DNA from: Polynucleobacter sp. MWH-Aus1W21 | GTDB taxonomy: Bacteria; Pseudomonadota; Gammaproteobacteria; Burkholderiales; Burkholderiaceae | Assembly (NCBI RefSeq): GCF_018687275.1 | Contig: NZ_CP061287.1 | Location: 1,674,001-1,738,000 of the forward strand | Direction: 5' to 3' | Length of the DNA stretch: 64,000 nt | Shown: positions 34,931-43,840 of the stretch, piece by piece | Layout of the letters: every line of letters begins with the position of its first letter | How positions within the stretch are numbered: the stretch's first letter is position 1 | Made by a program: the position numbers and the translations under genes | Notes under the pieces: model-generated | Told to the model about the DNA's origin: nothing | The model's database searches: none | The model's input: the letters and a program-made list of their open reading frames with translations, nothing else

Positions 34931-36040
34931 TTAGCCAACCACCTCATCCTTCATGCTGACCTTGGCATCTGGGTCGACCTGTTGACGCATTTGTTCGAGC
35001 AAGCTTGAAAAAGAGCTTGCGAGGACAGACTGTGCTTGAGGCGAAGCCTCAATAGCAACGTGAACACTCTCACCAAATTGGGTGCCCACTACCTTAAAAG
35101 GGCCAAGATTAGGAAGGGTAACTTCCATAGTAATTCTGCTGCCTTTTTGTAACTGACTGGGATCTTTAGGATCTGCCTCCCATGCATCCTCTCGATACAG
35201 TCGCCCTTGCACATTGGGCATTAACTGGCCCTGCCAAAGTAAATCGCCACGCAATAGCAATTTGACTGAATCCTGAACCGCTGAAGAATTCGTGGTTAAT
35301 TGACTGACCAGACTCGCCGCCTGATCTTTGATGCTAGTCATATCAGTCGATTGCACATCACCATCTTCGCTAGCGGGAAAGAGCAATTTTTTTAATTGGT
35401 CTGCAGCAAAGATTCCTGAAGTTTGTAGATTTTGATACAAGACATTCATCGCCACTTTGGGATCTGTAGTGTTCGCTATCAAAGCTCCAGCTAACGGATT
35501 GTCTGCGCCCTCTATCAACACACCAGAATTACTGGAAGCAGTCGGCCAACTGACTACGACACTTTGTACACCCGGCGTTTTGCCATCCGCTTGCGCCAAC
35601 TTTCCCAGCTCGGGAACATCTACTGTCAATATGTCTGATAGCAGTTGCCCCAAAGCGGCACTGCCCAATGAATCCATGCGATTCAAGCTTTGCGACAGCA
35701 AATCGTTTAAGCGGGCTTGCGATGGATTGGCAGCGACCTCCGCTTGATCGGCGGTCATGCTAGAAATCTCTAACAATACCGCCTGATCAACACTAGGCTC
35801 TGTTGGCAATAATGAAGTAGGCACTCCGCGACCACCAGAATTTTGTAGGGCGTCTTGCAATGATCCGCCAGCCGATGAATCAGTCACAGGCACGGGCATG
35901 TTAAGCGCTACTCGAGGGTCAATAGCCCCAAGGCTTTCAATCACTGCAGGCGCCGAAGGTGGAGAAATTAAATCATTGCGGTGGTAATCTACCACCGGAT
36001 TAATCGGTAAATTCGAGGGAATTGGTATTGCCATACTCAA
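34931..36040 (-). CDS. Second FliK-like protein
   Basis: 369 residues. The N-terminal part is low-complexity, rich in Pro, Ser, Ala and Gln; the C-terminal ~100 residues resemble the FliK substrate-switching domain (GSRITMEVTLPNLGPFKVVG, VHVAIEASPQAQSVLASSFS, SLLEQMRQQV). Weaker than the match of the gene at 24002. Immediate neighbour of the FlhB-like domain gene and two bases from it. Probably a paralogue working with that protein; could act on export of filament or cap proteins since it is in the fliD-fliS run. Confidence 0.75.
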   Translation of the reverse strand: MSMAIPIPSNLPINPVVDYHRNDLISPPSAPAVIESLGAIDPRVALNMPVPVTDSSAGGSLQDALQNSGGRGVPTSLLPTEPSVDQAVLLEISSMTADQAEVAANPSQARLNDLLSQSLNRMDSLGSAALGQLLSDILTVDVPELGKLAQADGKTPGVQSVVVSWPTASSNSGVLIEGADNPLAGALIANTTDPKVAMNVLYQNLQTSGIFAADQLKKLLFPASEDGDVQSTDMTSIKDQAASLVSQLTTNSSAVQDSVKLLLRGDLLWQGQLMPNVQGRLYREDAWEADPKDPSQLQKGSRITMEVTLPNLGPFKVVGTQFGESVHVAIEASPQAQSVLASSFSSLLEQMRQQVDPDAKVSMKDEVVG

Positions 36041-36062
36041 TCCTCATTAGTTGATTAGCGTA

Positions 36063-36094
36063 GTCACATCTTATTCCCTAAAACAGGATGTGAC
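36063..36094. repeat. Inverted repeat between fliS and the second fliK-like gene
   Basis: GTCACATC and GATGTGAC form an 8-bp stem with a 16-base spacer inside which CCT/AGG can also pair. No T-run follows, so it is more likely an mRNA structure or processing site than a terminator. Confidence 0.4.
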
Positions 36095-36102
36095 AAAAAC
36101 AA

Positions 36103-36540
36103 TCAATAATTAGCGGCCTGAGGCAGACCTGCTTCTTGAGCAACACTCAGACTGACAATCGACTCCTTAGGGGCCAATACTATCCAAGCCTCATACAGAG
36201 GCGTTAATACATCCAATATCTCTTGAACTTTTTCAGGAGATTTATTTAAACGGGCGCTCAAAATTTCACGCAAAGTCCATTCGTAAACTGCCCCCAAACT
36301 TAAAGCAACTTCACCGCCGCCCTTGTAATCCAAGCAAGCCAATAAACCTTGTTGAATTAGGTCATGGGCTTTAGTAAACGGCTCAATTCCATATTCACCA
36401 GCTTCAAGGGCTTTCTTAGCCAACTTGAGATGATCAAACACTCGCTCGTAAACCAAGACAATCAGTTGCCCAGCATCGGAACCGTGGACGCCAGTTATTA
36501 CTTCGTTTGCAGCATATGCGCGAGCAGATTTAGAAACCAT
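36103..36540 (-). CDS. fliS: Flagellin export chaperone FliS
   Basis: 145 residues, all helical. Family features: AYAANEVITGVHGSDAGQLI, VLVYERVFDHLKLAKKALEA, and LLACLDYKGGGEVALSLGAV. It binds the flagellin C-terminus in the cytoplasm and prevents polymerisation. Follows fliD by 40 bases as in most species. No fliT is seen. Confidence 0.93.
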   Translation of the reverse strand: MVSKSARAYAANEVITGVHGSDAGQLIVLVYERVFDHLKLAKKALEAGEYGIEPFTKAHDLIQQGLLACLDYKGGGEVALSLGAVYEWTLREILSARLNKSPEKVQEILDVLTPLYEAWIVLAPKESIVSLSVAQEAGLPQAANY

Positions 36541-36580
36541 TTGACATCCGTTTAGGTTTTAACAAGAAAGAATTCATTTG

Positions 36581-38731
36581 TTAGTTTTTACCACTCTGAC
36601 TATTAGTCAGAGCAGTCAACGCACCAGACAATGCAGTACTAGTAGAGCTCAATTGGTACAACAAAGCATTAAGCGCTGAATATTGCGCAATGAAACTATT
36701 CTGGATCGAGTTTAAACGCTCTGTTAATTGCGCCTGACGCTTTGCCAAATCATTGCCTTCAGAAATCTCATTCTGAATCTGGCTATTGATCGCCCCGTTT
36801 ACGCCTATTTGTCTATTTATATAAGCTAGCAAATCACTGGATCCAATGGTCTGAGTTGTGCTCAAATCCGTAACATTTGTATTTGCTGTAGCGCTTGTAA
36901 ATGTGACAGTTGTACCGCCCGCAGCGCTAGTGGTCCAGGCTGTTGAAGACCCAGAAGTAAAGGCACCGCCAGAAGCATCACTTAATGTTTTTGAAGAATT
37001 AAGTGAGCTTGCTGTTGTACCAATGGTGCTAATGTTCGCAAATGCATTCGCCACTTGTGCAGCGGTTGCGCCAAGAGTGCCCGCCTTAAAGGTCAGGCCT
37101 GCCATAGTTAATGTTTGACCTGCTGCCATGCTAGTGAAAACAGTCTGAGCCGTCTCTGTACTTAGGGCTGTCCCCTGAGTTGTCGTAATTGCCGGACTAG
37201 TTGAAAGACTCCCACTAGTTCCGCCCACTTTGACACCAGCAGCTAAGATGCCTTGTAGACCCTTGCTACTAGCAAGAGAGTAAGCGGCAGCATTAAATTT
37301 AATGGTTCCATCTAATTGCAGATCCATGCCCATCGCATTCATGCTTAAGGTATTAAATTTTCCCGTTACAGGATCTGCACTTCCATAGGTTGCCCCAAGA
37401 GCAAACTTGCTCTTGATTTCATTGATAAAGGAGAGTGTCGTAGGTGAATTCGCAAAGGTGCCTGCTTTTGATGACGTTGAATTGTTAGCATTCGCTGTCA
37501 TCGTCTTATAGGTCGAAATTAAATCGTTATAAGCCGTAATGAGGTCATCAATAGTCTTCTGAGAATTATCTGACCCGCGCGTAACGTTAACAGCTTGTGG
37601 TGCTCCGGAGGACTTCACCAAATTTAATGTCACACCAGTAATCACATCACTGACCGCATTGGATGAGCGCGTAAAGTTAGTGCCATTGACGGTGAACACA
37701 GCATCCTGTGCATTGCTTACTGTTGTAAACGATAAACCACCTGCAGATCCGGCACTGCTTAAATTTTCTACATCTTGATTGGCAACTGTACTCGTAAAAG
37801 TGACACTAGTGCCACCTGCTACTACTCCAGTTGCCCAACCAGTCATGCTGCCAGCGGTAAATGCGCCGCCATGAGCATCGTTTAAGGTTTTAGTTGTATT
37901 GATACTTGCTGCAGTGGTGCCATCAGCAATGCTGGCAAAGGCACTTGCCACCTGAGCTGTTGAAGCCCCTAATAAACCTGCGGTAAAGGTAAGCCCGCCC
38001 ATCGTAATGGTTTGACCGGCAGTCAAATCGTGAAAAGTAACTGCTGCCGTTTCTGTTGCAATAGCTGATCCTGTGGTTGTCACAATAACCGGAGCAGTCG
38101 AAGGTGTAATTCCCGAATACGAAACAGCGTTTGCAAGACCCGTCTGAGAACCTTGAATCATCAAGGCAAAATGCGAACTATCCGTCGTTTGGACAAAGCT
38201 CGCATTCACGTTCACCGCGAGTGCGTTGATCCAATTTTTTAAGTCGGTAACTGTTGCAGTAGATGCAAGGGCCAGGGTCCCTGCTGGTGTGCCCAAGGTG
38301 TTATAGGTTGTTGAGCCTACCGTGATTGAAAATCCAGCAACTGAATCAATCGACGCCAAATCGGCGCTAGAAGAATAACCGGCAATGGTATATTTAGAGG
38401 CTTGCGCTGTAGCCCAAACGCCCACATTATAGCTCCCAACTAGAGCGCCATTGGCTGCAGTGGCTTGGACAACAGTAGCATCAGACGTGCTAGCTACTGC
38501 GTTGTTATATGAGTTTGGGTCTTGAAATGCCTTCAAAGCATCGCCCAACGCAGACACCTTACTTTTTACGGTGCCTAAGTCACTAATGACAACTTGCTGC
38601 TGTGTAATCTTGGTATTAATTGCATCTAGAGGCTTATTCTCAACCGTCATCAACTGCGCAACAATACTAGCCACATCAATTGATGCAGTACCGGTACTGG
38701 AAGTGCTTGTAGTGGATGAAGAAACTGCCAT
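36581..38731 (-). CDS. fliD: Filament cap protein FliD with duplicated adhesin-like domain
   Basis: 716 residues, versus ~470 in enterics. N-terminus TGTASIDVASIVAQLMTVEN and the coiled ends (QQVVISDLGTVKSKVSALGD; C-terminal QLTERLNSIQNSFIAQYSAL) are typical. Two ~110-residue Thr/Ser/Ala-rich repeats stand at ~217-330 and ~516-626 (TETAAVTFHDLTAGQTITMG and TETAQTVFTSMAAGQTLTMA). Such repeats resemble those of large bacterial adhesins. A FliD-type inner segment at ~133-208 recurs in the second flagellin. Transcribed from the sigma-54 promoter at 38812-38827. Confidence 0.94.
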   Translation of the reverse strand: MAVSSSTTSTSSTGTASIDVASIVAQLMTVENKPLDAINTKITQQQVVISDLGTVKSKVSALGDALKAFQDPNSYNNAVASTSDATVVQATAANGALVGSYNVGVWATAQASKYTIAGYSSSADLASIDSVAGFSITVGSTTYNTLGTPAGTLALASTATVTDLKNWINALAVNVNASFVQTTDSSHFALMIQGSQTGLANAVSYSGITPSTAPVIVTTTGSAIATETAAVTFHDLTAGQTITMGGLTFTAGLLGASTAQVASAFASIADGTTAASINTTKTLNDAHGGAFTAGSMTGWATGVVAGGTSVTFTSTVANQDVENLSSAGSAGGLSFTTVSNAQDAVFTVNGTNFTRSSNAVSDVITGVTLNLVKSSGAPQAVNVTRGSDNSQKTIDDLITAYNDLISTYKTMTANANNSTSSKAGTFANSPTTLSFINEIKSKFALGATYGSADPVTGKFNTLSMNAMGMDLQLDGTIKFNAAAYSLASSKGLQGILAAGVKVGGTSGSLSTSPAITTTQGTALSTETAQTVFTSMAAGQTLTMAGLTFKAGTLGATAAQVANAFANISTIGTTASSLNSSKTLSDASGGAFTSGSSTAWTTSAAGGTTVTFTSATANTNVTDLSTTQTIGSSDLLAYINRQIGVNGAINSQIQNEISEGNDLAKRQAQLTERLNSIQNSFIAQYSALNALLYQLSSTSTALSGALTALTNSQSGKN

Positions 38732-38811
38732 TTCCTGGATTCCTACCCTTGTCAGATTTAAGCTATAAACGAACCAAAAGCCCAGAATACATCTGGGGGC
38801 AGCTTACTTAA

Positions 38812-38827
38812 TGCAATTTACGTGCCA
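38812..38827 (-). promoter_or_regulatory. Sigma-54 promoter of fliD
   Basis: Minus strand reads TGGCACGTAAATTGCA, an exact TGGCAC-N5-TTGCA element ~80 bases before the fliD ATG. The -24 element lies inside one arm of a perfect inverted repeat. Confidence 0.84.
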
Positions 38828-38849
38828 ATTTTTAGTTTGGCACGTAAAT
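38816..38849. repeat. Perfect 13-bp inverted repeat containing the fliD -24 element
   Basis: Arms ATTTACGTGCCAA (38816-38828) and TTGGCACGTAAAT (38837-38849), eight-base loop. It begins two bases after the flaG stop. No T-run on the minus side. It can fold in flaG mRNA or act on DNA. Confidence 0.75.
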
Positions 38850-38850
38850 A

Positions 38851-39255
38851 TCATGCTTTTTGATGCACTAATGCTGCGTTTAACTGTGCAAAACTTTGGG
38901 CAATTCGGATCAATTCTTCCGTTGGCAATTGACGAACTACGTCACCAGTTTCGGGATTTGTCACGCGAACAATGTGGTAACCAGTAGTGCTGTCAACAGA
39001 GAAACTTAAATTACGACCCATAGACTGAACAAAGTTTTGAATCTGTTGCGCTGCTTTAGCAACTACTTCGCGAGTTGGTTGCGTTACTTCATTTACTGCA
39101 GATGGCTTAATTTCAGTACTAGCGGCTTTTGCTACAACCTCCGCATCGCTGCGAACTGGCTGAGGGACTCGCTCGGGGACTGAACCAGCCGATTGCATCA
39201 CTCCAGTAGCCACTGGTGTTTGTGGCGCAGAATTTAATGCGGCGACTTGACTCAT
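38851..39255 (-). CDS. flaG: FlaG-family protein next to main flagellin
   Basis: 134 residues. The C-terminal ~70 form the FlaG domain: IQNFVQSMGRNLSFSVDSTT, GYHIVRVTNPETGDVVRQLP and TEELIRIAQSFAQL. The N-terminal half is Ala/Val/Pro-rich. FlaG influences filament length in several bacteria; the mechanism is not settled. It lies 89 bases downstream of fliC, after the fliC hairpin. A close paralogue is at 43841-44266. Confidence 0.9.
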   Translation of the reverse strand: MSQVAALNSAPQTPVATGVMQSAGSVPERVPQPVRSDAEVVAKAASTEIKPSAVNEVTQPTREVVAKAAQQIQNFVQSMGRNLSFSVDSTTGYHIVRVTNPETGDVVRQLPTEELIRIAQSFAQLNAALVHQKA

Positions 39256-39297
39256 ACGATACCTCCCAATAACAACATTAATACCTATTCCTAAGGC

Positions 39298-39325
39298 ACA
39301 AAAATCAGGTCACCCTGATTTTTGT
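39298..39325 (-). terminator. Hairpin after fliC
   Basis: A perfect 12-bp stem ACAAAAATCAGG / CCTGATTTTTGT with a four-base loop, 20 bases downstream of the fliC stop. The arm itself is T-rich when read on the minus strand. It may end or attenuate fliC transcripts before flaG. Confidence 0.7.
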
Positions 39326-39344
39326 GTATAGCTTTATAAATTAC

Positions 39345-41036
39345 TTACTTCAACAATGACAGGATCACGTTTGGCATTTGATTAGCCTGTGCCAACATCG
39401 CTGTTGCAGCTTGCTGCATGATCTGACCCTTAGTCAGTTTTGCAGTTTCTGCAGCAAAGTCAGTATCCATAATTGCGGAACGAGAATTCTGCAAGTTAGT
39501 AGACTGAGCCTGCAAGTTAGTAGAAACATAGCTCAAACGATTCATTTGCGAACCAAAAGTCGCGCGCTTGGTAGAAATGTACTCAATTGCATTGTCAACA
39601 GCTGCCGCAGCATTCTTGAAAGCTGTTTGCCATACATCTATGCTATCCAAACTACCTAATGTTCCGAGGTTACCGGCAGATGACGATGTCAGTCTTGTAC
39701 CCAGAGTCATCATTTCTGAAGACTGGCCAGCAGTCGAACCAGTTGAGCCAGTTTGTACGTTTAACGTGTCAATCTGAATAAATGCATCGGAATTTGCGCC
39801 GCTTTGGAACTTCAATGCACTATTTGCGCCCTGTCCTACAACAATCTGACCGGCAGTTGCAGGAGTACCATTATTAAGCAACACTAATTTATCGGCAATA
39901 TTAGCTTTTGTCTGAGCTTGATAGCTTTTCACATCAAACTGAATTCCGAAAGAACTAAAGTTAATCGTTTGGGTTGCATTAGCCGCATTGTCTGACAAAG
40001 TAACTGCTTGTGTAGTTGCAATACCATTGATGGTTCCTGACAAAGTCAAAATACCATCACTTGCACCAGTTGATAAAGTATATGTTCCAGGTGCTACACC
40101 AGATAAACGTACATCAGTAACTTCGCCCATTTGACCAGCAAATGTCAATGGATCATTAGCCGCAGTTGTAAAGGCGGATGCAATTCTTGATCCAAGAGTT
40201 GCTTTATTGGCAACTGTTGTTGTTGACAAATTAAATTTGATACCAAACTGGTCAAAATTTAATGATTGAGTGTCGTTAATGGCTGTGATTGAATCAAAAT
40301 TGGAATCACGAATAGTTACAGTCTGGGACTTTGCTAGCCCATCTTGTGTACCAGTCATGGTTAGATTATTGCCATTTGCTGTAAAAGTAAAACTAAGACC
40401 TCCAAGCTTAGGGGCTAGGGCTGGGTCAAGCTCAATGCCAGTCAATGTTGTACCCCCAGTAACGCCAGCCGCTGAAAAGTCAAGGCCAGCTGCTGCTCCT
40501 GCAGCAACGCCTACCACTGCACCCAATGTGCCAGCAGTTGTTGCATAGCTAACTGCAGTATTAATTACCTTTTGACCAGCCTTAAGATCAGAGTTATTTT
40601 GATCAATCGAAGAACCGCTAGTTAAAAGGTTAATACCATTAAATTGTGTACGCTGCGCTGTTGTGTTGATCTCAGTATTCAGATCTTTCATTTCTTGCAC
40701 GATGTCTAGCTTTTGACTTACTGACAAAGAACCATCGTAACCTTGAGTAGCCAATTGCTTGAGGCGTAACAACATGTCATGAATAGATGACAAAGAAGTA
40801 TCTGCAGTTTGCAATAAGTTTGTTGCATCGCTTAAGTTGCGAACTGATTGATTAGTGCCGTTGATTTGGCTCTGCATGTTTTGGGAAATTGCCAGGCCAG
40901 CTGCATCATCTTTGGCGCTATTAATACGCAAGCCAGAAGAAAGGCGCTGAACAGATGTTGCCAAATTATTTTGGGCATTTGACAAGCTGTTTTGAGCAAA
41001 CAAAGAGGCCAAGTTGGTATTAATAACGGTTGCCAT
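39345..41036 (-). CDS. fliC: Flagellin FliC
   Basis: 563 residues. Conserved D0/D1 ends: MATVINTNLASLFAQNSLSN, VQRLSSGLRINSAKDDAAGL; C-terminal SRSAIMDTDFAAETAKLTKG and AMLAQANQMPNVILSLLK. The central surface region holds two ~70-residue beta modules (~211-289, degenerate, and ~316-386, PGTYTLSTGASDGILTLSG), related to those in FlgK and the second flagellin. AAGGAG before the ATG and a sigma-28-type promoter ~90 bases upstream support strong late expression. This is the canonical major flagellin. Confidence 0.97.
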   Translation of the reverse strand: MATVINTNLASLFAQNSLSNAQNNLATSVQRLSSGLRINSAKDDAAGLAISQNMQSQINGTNQSVRNLSDATNLLQTADTSLSSIHDMLLRLKQLATQGYDGSLSVSQKLDIVQEMKDLNTEINTTAQRTQFNGINLLTSGSSIDQNNSDLKAGQKVINTAVSYATTAGTLGAVVGVAAGAAAGLDFSAAGVTGGTTLTGIELDPALAPKLGGLSFTFTANGNNLTMTGTQDGLAKSQTVTIRDSNFDSITAINDTQSLNFDQFGIKFNLSTTTVANKATLGSRIASAFTTAANDPLTFAGQMGEVTDVRLSGVAPGTYTLSTGASDGILTLSGTINGIATTQAVTLSDNAANATQTINFSSFGIQFDVKSYQAQTKANIADKLVLLNNGTPATAGQIVVGQGANSALKFQSGANSDAFIQIDTLNVQTGSTGSTAGQSSEMMTLGTRLTSSSAGNLGTLGSLDSIDVWQTAFKNAAAAVDNAIEYISTKRATFGSQMNRLSYVSTNLQAQSTNLQNSRSAIMDTDFAAETAKLTKGQIMQQAATAMLAQANQMPNVILSLLK

Positions 41037-41122
41037 TTAAATCTCCTTAAAAGTGCTGCTGAATACTTCTATTCAAAATCGGTTTTGGGGTGCCAACGCG
41101 GCTAATTTCCCCTGTAAATCTC

Positions 41123-41150
41123 TTAACGGCACCCCCTGGAGAAGTGTTTA
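41123..41150 (-). promoter_or_regulatory. Sigma-28-type promoter of fliC
   Basis: Minus strand: TAAACACT, 12 bases, GCCGTTAA. The E. coli-type FliA consensus is TAAAGTTT-N11-GCCGATAA. Identical architecture (TAAACA-N14-CCGT core) is found before the second flagellin and the second flaG. Confidence 0.72.
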
Positions 41151-41256
41151 GGAATATTTGCAAATCTTTTATTTGTGCCTAGACAGCAAAAAACCTTGAT
41201 TAAAGTGCCTTTGGTGATATTTCAGACGATTTGTTGATGAAAAGGTCGGCCCTTGC

Positions 41257-41284
41257 TAAACATCCTTAATAAATAAGCCGTATA
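41257..41284 (+). promoter_or_regulatory. Sigma-28-type promoter of the second flagellin gene
   Basis: TAAACATC, 12 bases, GCCGTATA, ~43 bases before the ATG at 41327. Same spacing as the fliC element on the opposite strand. Confidence 0.68.
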
Positions 41285-41326
41285 GCCATTACGCGTCAAT
41301 TTTTTGATTAATTCCGAAAGCATCTC

Positions 41327-43747
41327 ATGTCCACTATTGATCCAACCTCAGCTTCACTTTATGCACAGCAAGGCTTACTAGAAGCCCAAAAAGCACTTGC
41401 GAGCACGGTACAAAAGCTCTCGACAGGCCAAAGGGTCAATGGAGCACAAGACGATGCTGCCAGTTTGGCTATTTCACAAAGCATGGTGAGCCAACTCAAC
41501 GCCGTAAACCAGTCGGTTTCAAACCTGAATCAGGCCACAAATCTTCTACAAACTGTTGATATTGGACTGAGCGCTATTCAGGATGTTTTACTAAGGGTTA
41601 AGCAATTGGCGGTTCAGGGCGGCAATGAAGGGCTGAGTAACACTCAAAAAGTCGATATTGCCAAAGAACTCACCGATCTCAATACCGAAATTACTAATAC
41701 GATTGATCGGACAAAATTTAACAATCGAGCTCTACTGACTAACTATGGGGTACTTGATGCCAATTCCGGCATCAAGGTAGGCTCCACTAATATGGGAACT
41801 TTAGACAACACTATTGTCAGCATGCTTGGTGTGAGCGATGCCCGTCCGGGCATTTACAAGCTTTCGAGCAGTGGATCCAATCTAACAATGACTAAAACGG
41901 ATTGGAATGACAACGCTCTAGGCGCTCAAACCATCACAGTGAGCACCCCAACCGGTACAAGATCAACCCAGGCACTCAATTTTGGGGATTTTGGCATTTG
42001 GATGCGTTTAGACAGCAGCACTATTGGACTCAATGGTCTTACCGATAGCGCAGAAGAGATTGCTAAAAATTTAAGCAACGTATTTAAACCCATCATCGTA
42101 CAAGAAGGGCCAGCAATCAAATTTGGTGCTGGGCCACGTAACTCTGATCTGATTGCCTACAACCCGATTAACCTTACCAATACAGCTAAACCTGATAGCG
42201 AAATTGCCGGTGCAGTGAATTTAAATGGTATTTCAAATACCAATCCTGCAGCGCTGCAAGTATTGGCGGCGCCTACAACACCGCAAGGAAGCTACAGCAT
42301 CACGATTAATGAGTCTGCTGCAGCTACCGAATTTGAGTTTACTAATTTCACCTCGGCCAATAATACTGTTGGCATTAACGCAGATTTTTCATTTACCGTT
42401 GGCTCCAATACTTATAAGGCCAATGGAGATAAAGTCACTGGTGGTGTTACTACGTCAGGAGCTGTAGCAGCTATGACTGGTTATAGTGCTGGTAGCTTTA
42501 ATATCTCGTTGACCAACTTTAGCAGCTGGATTAATGGTCTTAATGACAACAACGTTTCTGCCAGACTCTATCAGCCTAATGCCGGTCAATATGCGGTCAA
42601 AGTAAATGGTGGCATGACGGGAGCGGCTAATGCGGTTTCCTTTCACGGCATGACTTTAGTGGTTGCAGACAATACCCTGACCGGGACTGATGTCACTGGC
42701 ACGGTAAATTTATTGACAGACGGACGCTTACAAACAAGCTTTAACTACTCTGTAAAAAGTCCAACAGCTGGCGAACCAACCGTATCCTATACGGGCGGAA
42801 TAACTGCCTTTGAAGGCAACAATGGTCAGTACCTGACCTACACTGGCGCTGCTGGACAAGAGTACCTAAATACAAACTATGCAGCCGCAGCAACAGGCAC
42901 AAAGCAAGCTGATGGCACTTTAGTCATTAATAGTGAACTCAATCCTAATCCCGGGTATGTTTCTTACTATCCCTTTGCAAACCCCTATTCAGCAGCTTAT
43001 GATCAAACACTGAATAGAACGAGTCAATTTTTAGTAGATGGCGTAACACCCAATCCCTACTTTAATTTTCAAAATCTAGGTGCACGTAATCAACCAGCAA
43101 CTGCTGGCTATCAATACGGAGCAGCTGCTTGGGATAGTAATTTCACCTCAAACTTAGTTCTCAAGAATTCAGTCGCGGGGATTGACATTGCCCGAGATGC
43201 TAACCTCACAATTAATGGTAGACGCATTACCAATGCCACCAATATATTTACCGATAGCACTACCGGTTTATCCCTAAACATCACAACGCAAACCCAACCC
43301 TGGGATGTGACGCAGTCGGCCAGCATTATTGTTGGAACACCTGCTGAGGCTCTTGACTTAAATAACTCCAGCCTTGTGGCTCTATCTAAATCGATTCAGA
43401 CGCTTAAGGGTTTTAATGTCTCAACTTCAAGCGAACAATGGCGCACAACGTTTAATACGCTTTCAAGCCAATCAGATAAGGCAGTTGATTACATCGCTAG
43501 CGAACGCAGCGCAATAGGTTCACAGCTTAATCGTGTCAGTGATATCAATAGCAATTTAAGAATGCAAAGCATTGATCTAGGCAAATCAAAATCAGTTCAA
43601 ACTGATGCTGACTTCGCCCAAGAATCTGGAAATCTTGGCAAAGGATTTATCAGGGAGTACGCCGCTACTAGCGCCATGAGAGTCGCTAACGAAATGCCTA
43701 GCGTGGTGAAGACCTTGATTAAACTCTGGGATGATATTAAGCCTTAA
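41327..43747 (+). CDS. Divergent, large second flagellin
   Basis: 806 residues. The N-terminal D0/D1 is clear (STVQKLSTGQRVNGAQDDAA, LNQATNLLQTVDIGLSAIQD). A copy of the beta module stands at ~173-248 (PGIYKLSSSGSNLTMTKTD). Residues ~353-443 resemble the FliD inner segment (FSFTVGSNTY, SSWINGLNDNNVSARL, GMTGAANAVSFHGM). A Tyr/Asn/Pro-rich region follows at ~545-620. The C-terminus is unusual: SESGN-type QESGNLGKGFIREYAATSAM replaces the canonical LTKxQILQQA helix, and the end is LIKLWDDIKP instead of the short flagellin terminus. Weak ribosome binding site. Probably a minor or specialised filament subunit. Confidence 0.88.
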   Translation: MSTIDPTSASLYAQQGLLEAQKALASTVQKLSTGQRVNGAQDDAASLAISQSMVSQLNAVNQSVSNLNQATNLLQTVDIGLSAIQDVLLRVKQLAVQGGNEGLSNTQKVDIAKELTDLNTEITNTIDRTKFNNRALLTNYGVLDANSGIKVGSTNMGTLDNTIVSMLGVSDARPGIYKLSSSGSNLTMTKTDWNDNALGAQTITVSTPTGTRSTQALNFGDFGIWMRLDSSTIGLNGLTDSAEEIAKNLSNVFKPIIVQEGPAIKFGAGPRNSDLIAYNPINLTNTAKPDSEIAGAVNLNGISNTNPAALQVLAAPTTPQGSYSITINESAAATEFEFTNFTSANNTVGINADFSFTVGSNTYKANGDKVTGGVTTSGAVAAMTGYSAGSFNISLTNFSSWINGLNDNNVSARLYQPNAGQYAVKVNGGMTGAANAVSFHGMTLVVADNTLTGTDVTGTVNLLTDGRLQTSFNYSVKSPTAGEPTVSYTGGITAFEGNNGQYLTYTGAAGQEYLNTNYAAAATGTKQADGTLVINSELNPNPGYVSYYPFANPYSAAYDQTLNRTSQFLVDGVTPNPYFNFQNLGARNQPATAGYQYGAAAWDSNFTSNLVLKNSVAGIDIARDANLTINGRRITNATNIFTDSTTGLSLNITTQTQPWDVTQSASIIVGTPAEALDLNNSSLVALSKSIQTLKGFNVSTSSEQWRTTFNTLSSQSDKAVDYIASERSAIGSQLNRVSDINSNLRMQSIDLGKSKSVQTDADFAQESGNLGKGFIREYAATSAMRVANEMPSVVKTLIKLWDDIKP

Positions 43748-43762
43748 GCAAAGATTCATTCC

Positions 43763-43801
43763 CACATCAAGAAGGCCCTCACTGAGGGCCTTCTTGATGT
43801 G
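43763..43801. terminator. Perfect 39-bp palindrome between convergent flagellin and flaG genes
   Basis: Two 19-base arms around one central base (CACATCAAGAAGGCCCTCA and its complement). Located 15 bases after the flagellin stop and ~40 from the converging flaG stop. No long T-run, but the very stable stem likely serves both genes as a terminator or mRNA 3' end. Confidence 0.7.
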
Positions 43802-43840
43802 TATTCTATTGAGAACTGATTGCTAAATATTTTTATATTT

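Noticed and set aside
36541..36560. TAAAC on the minus strand as a sigma-28 promoter for fliS
   Set aside because: Only ~10 bases from the start codon and no CCGT element follows.
38770..38800. Small hairpin CCCAGA...TCTGGG upstream of fliD
   Set aside because: Short stem in the leader, without T-run; may fold, but nothing supports a function.
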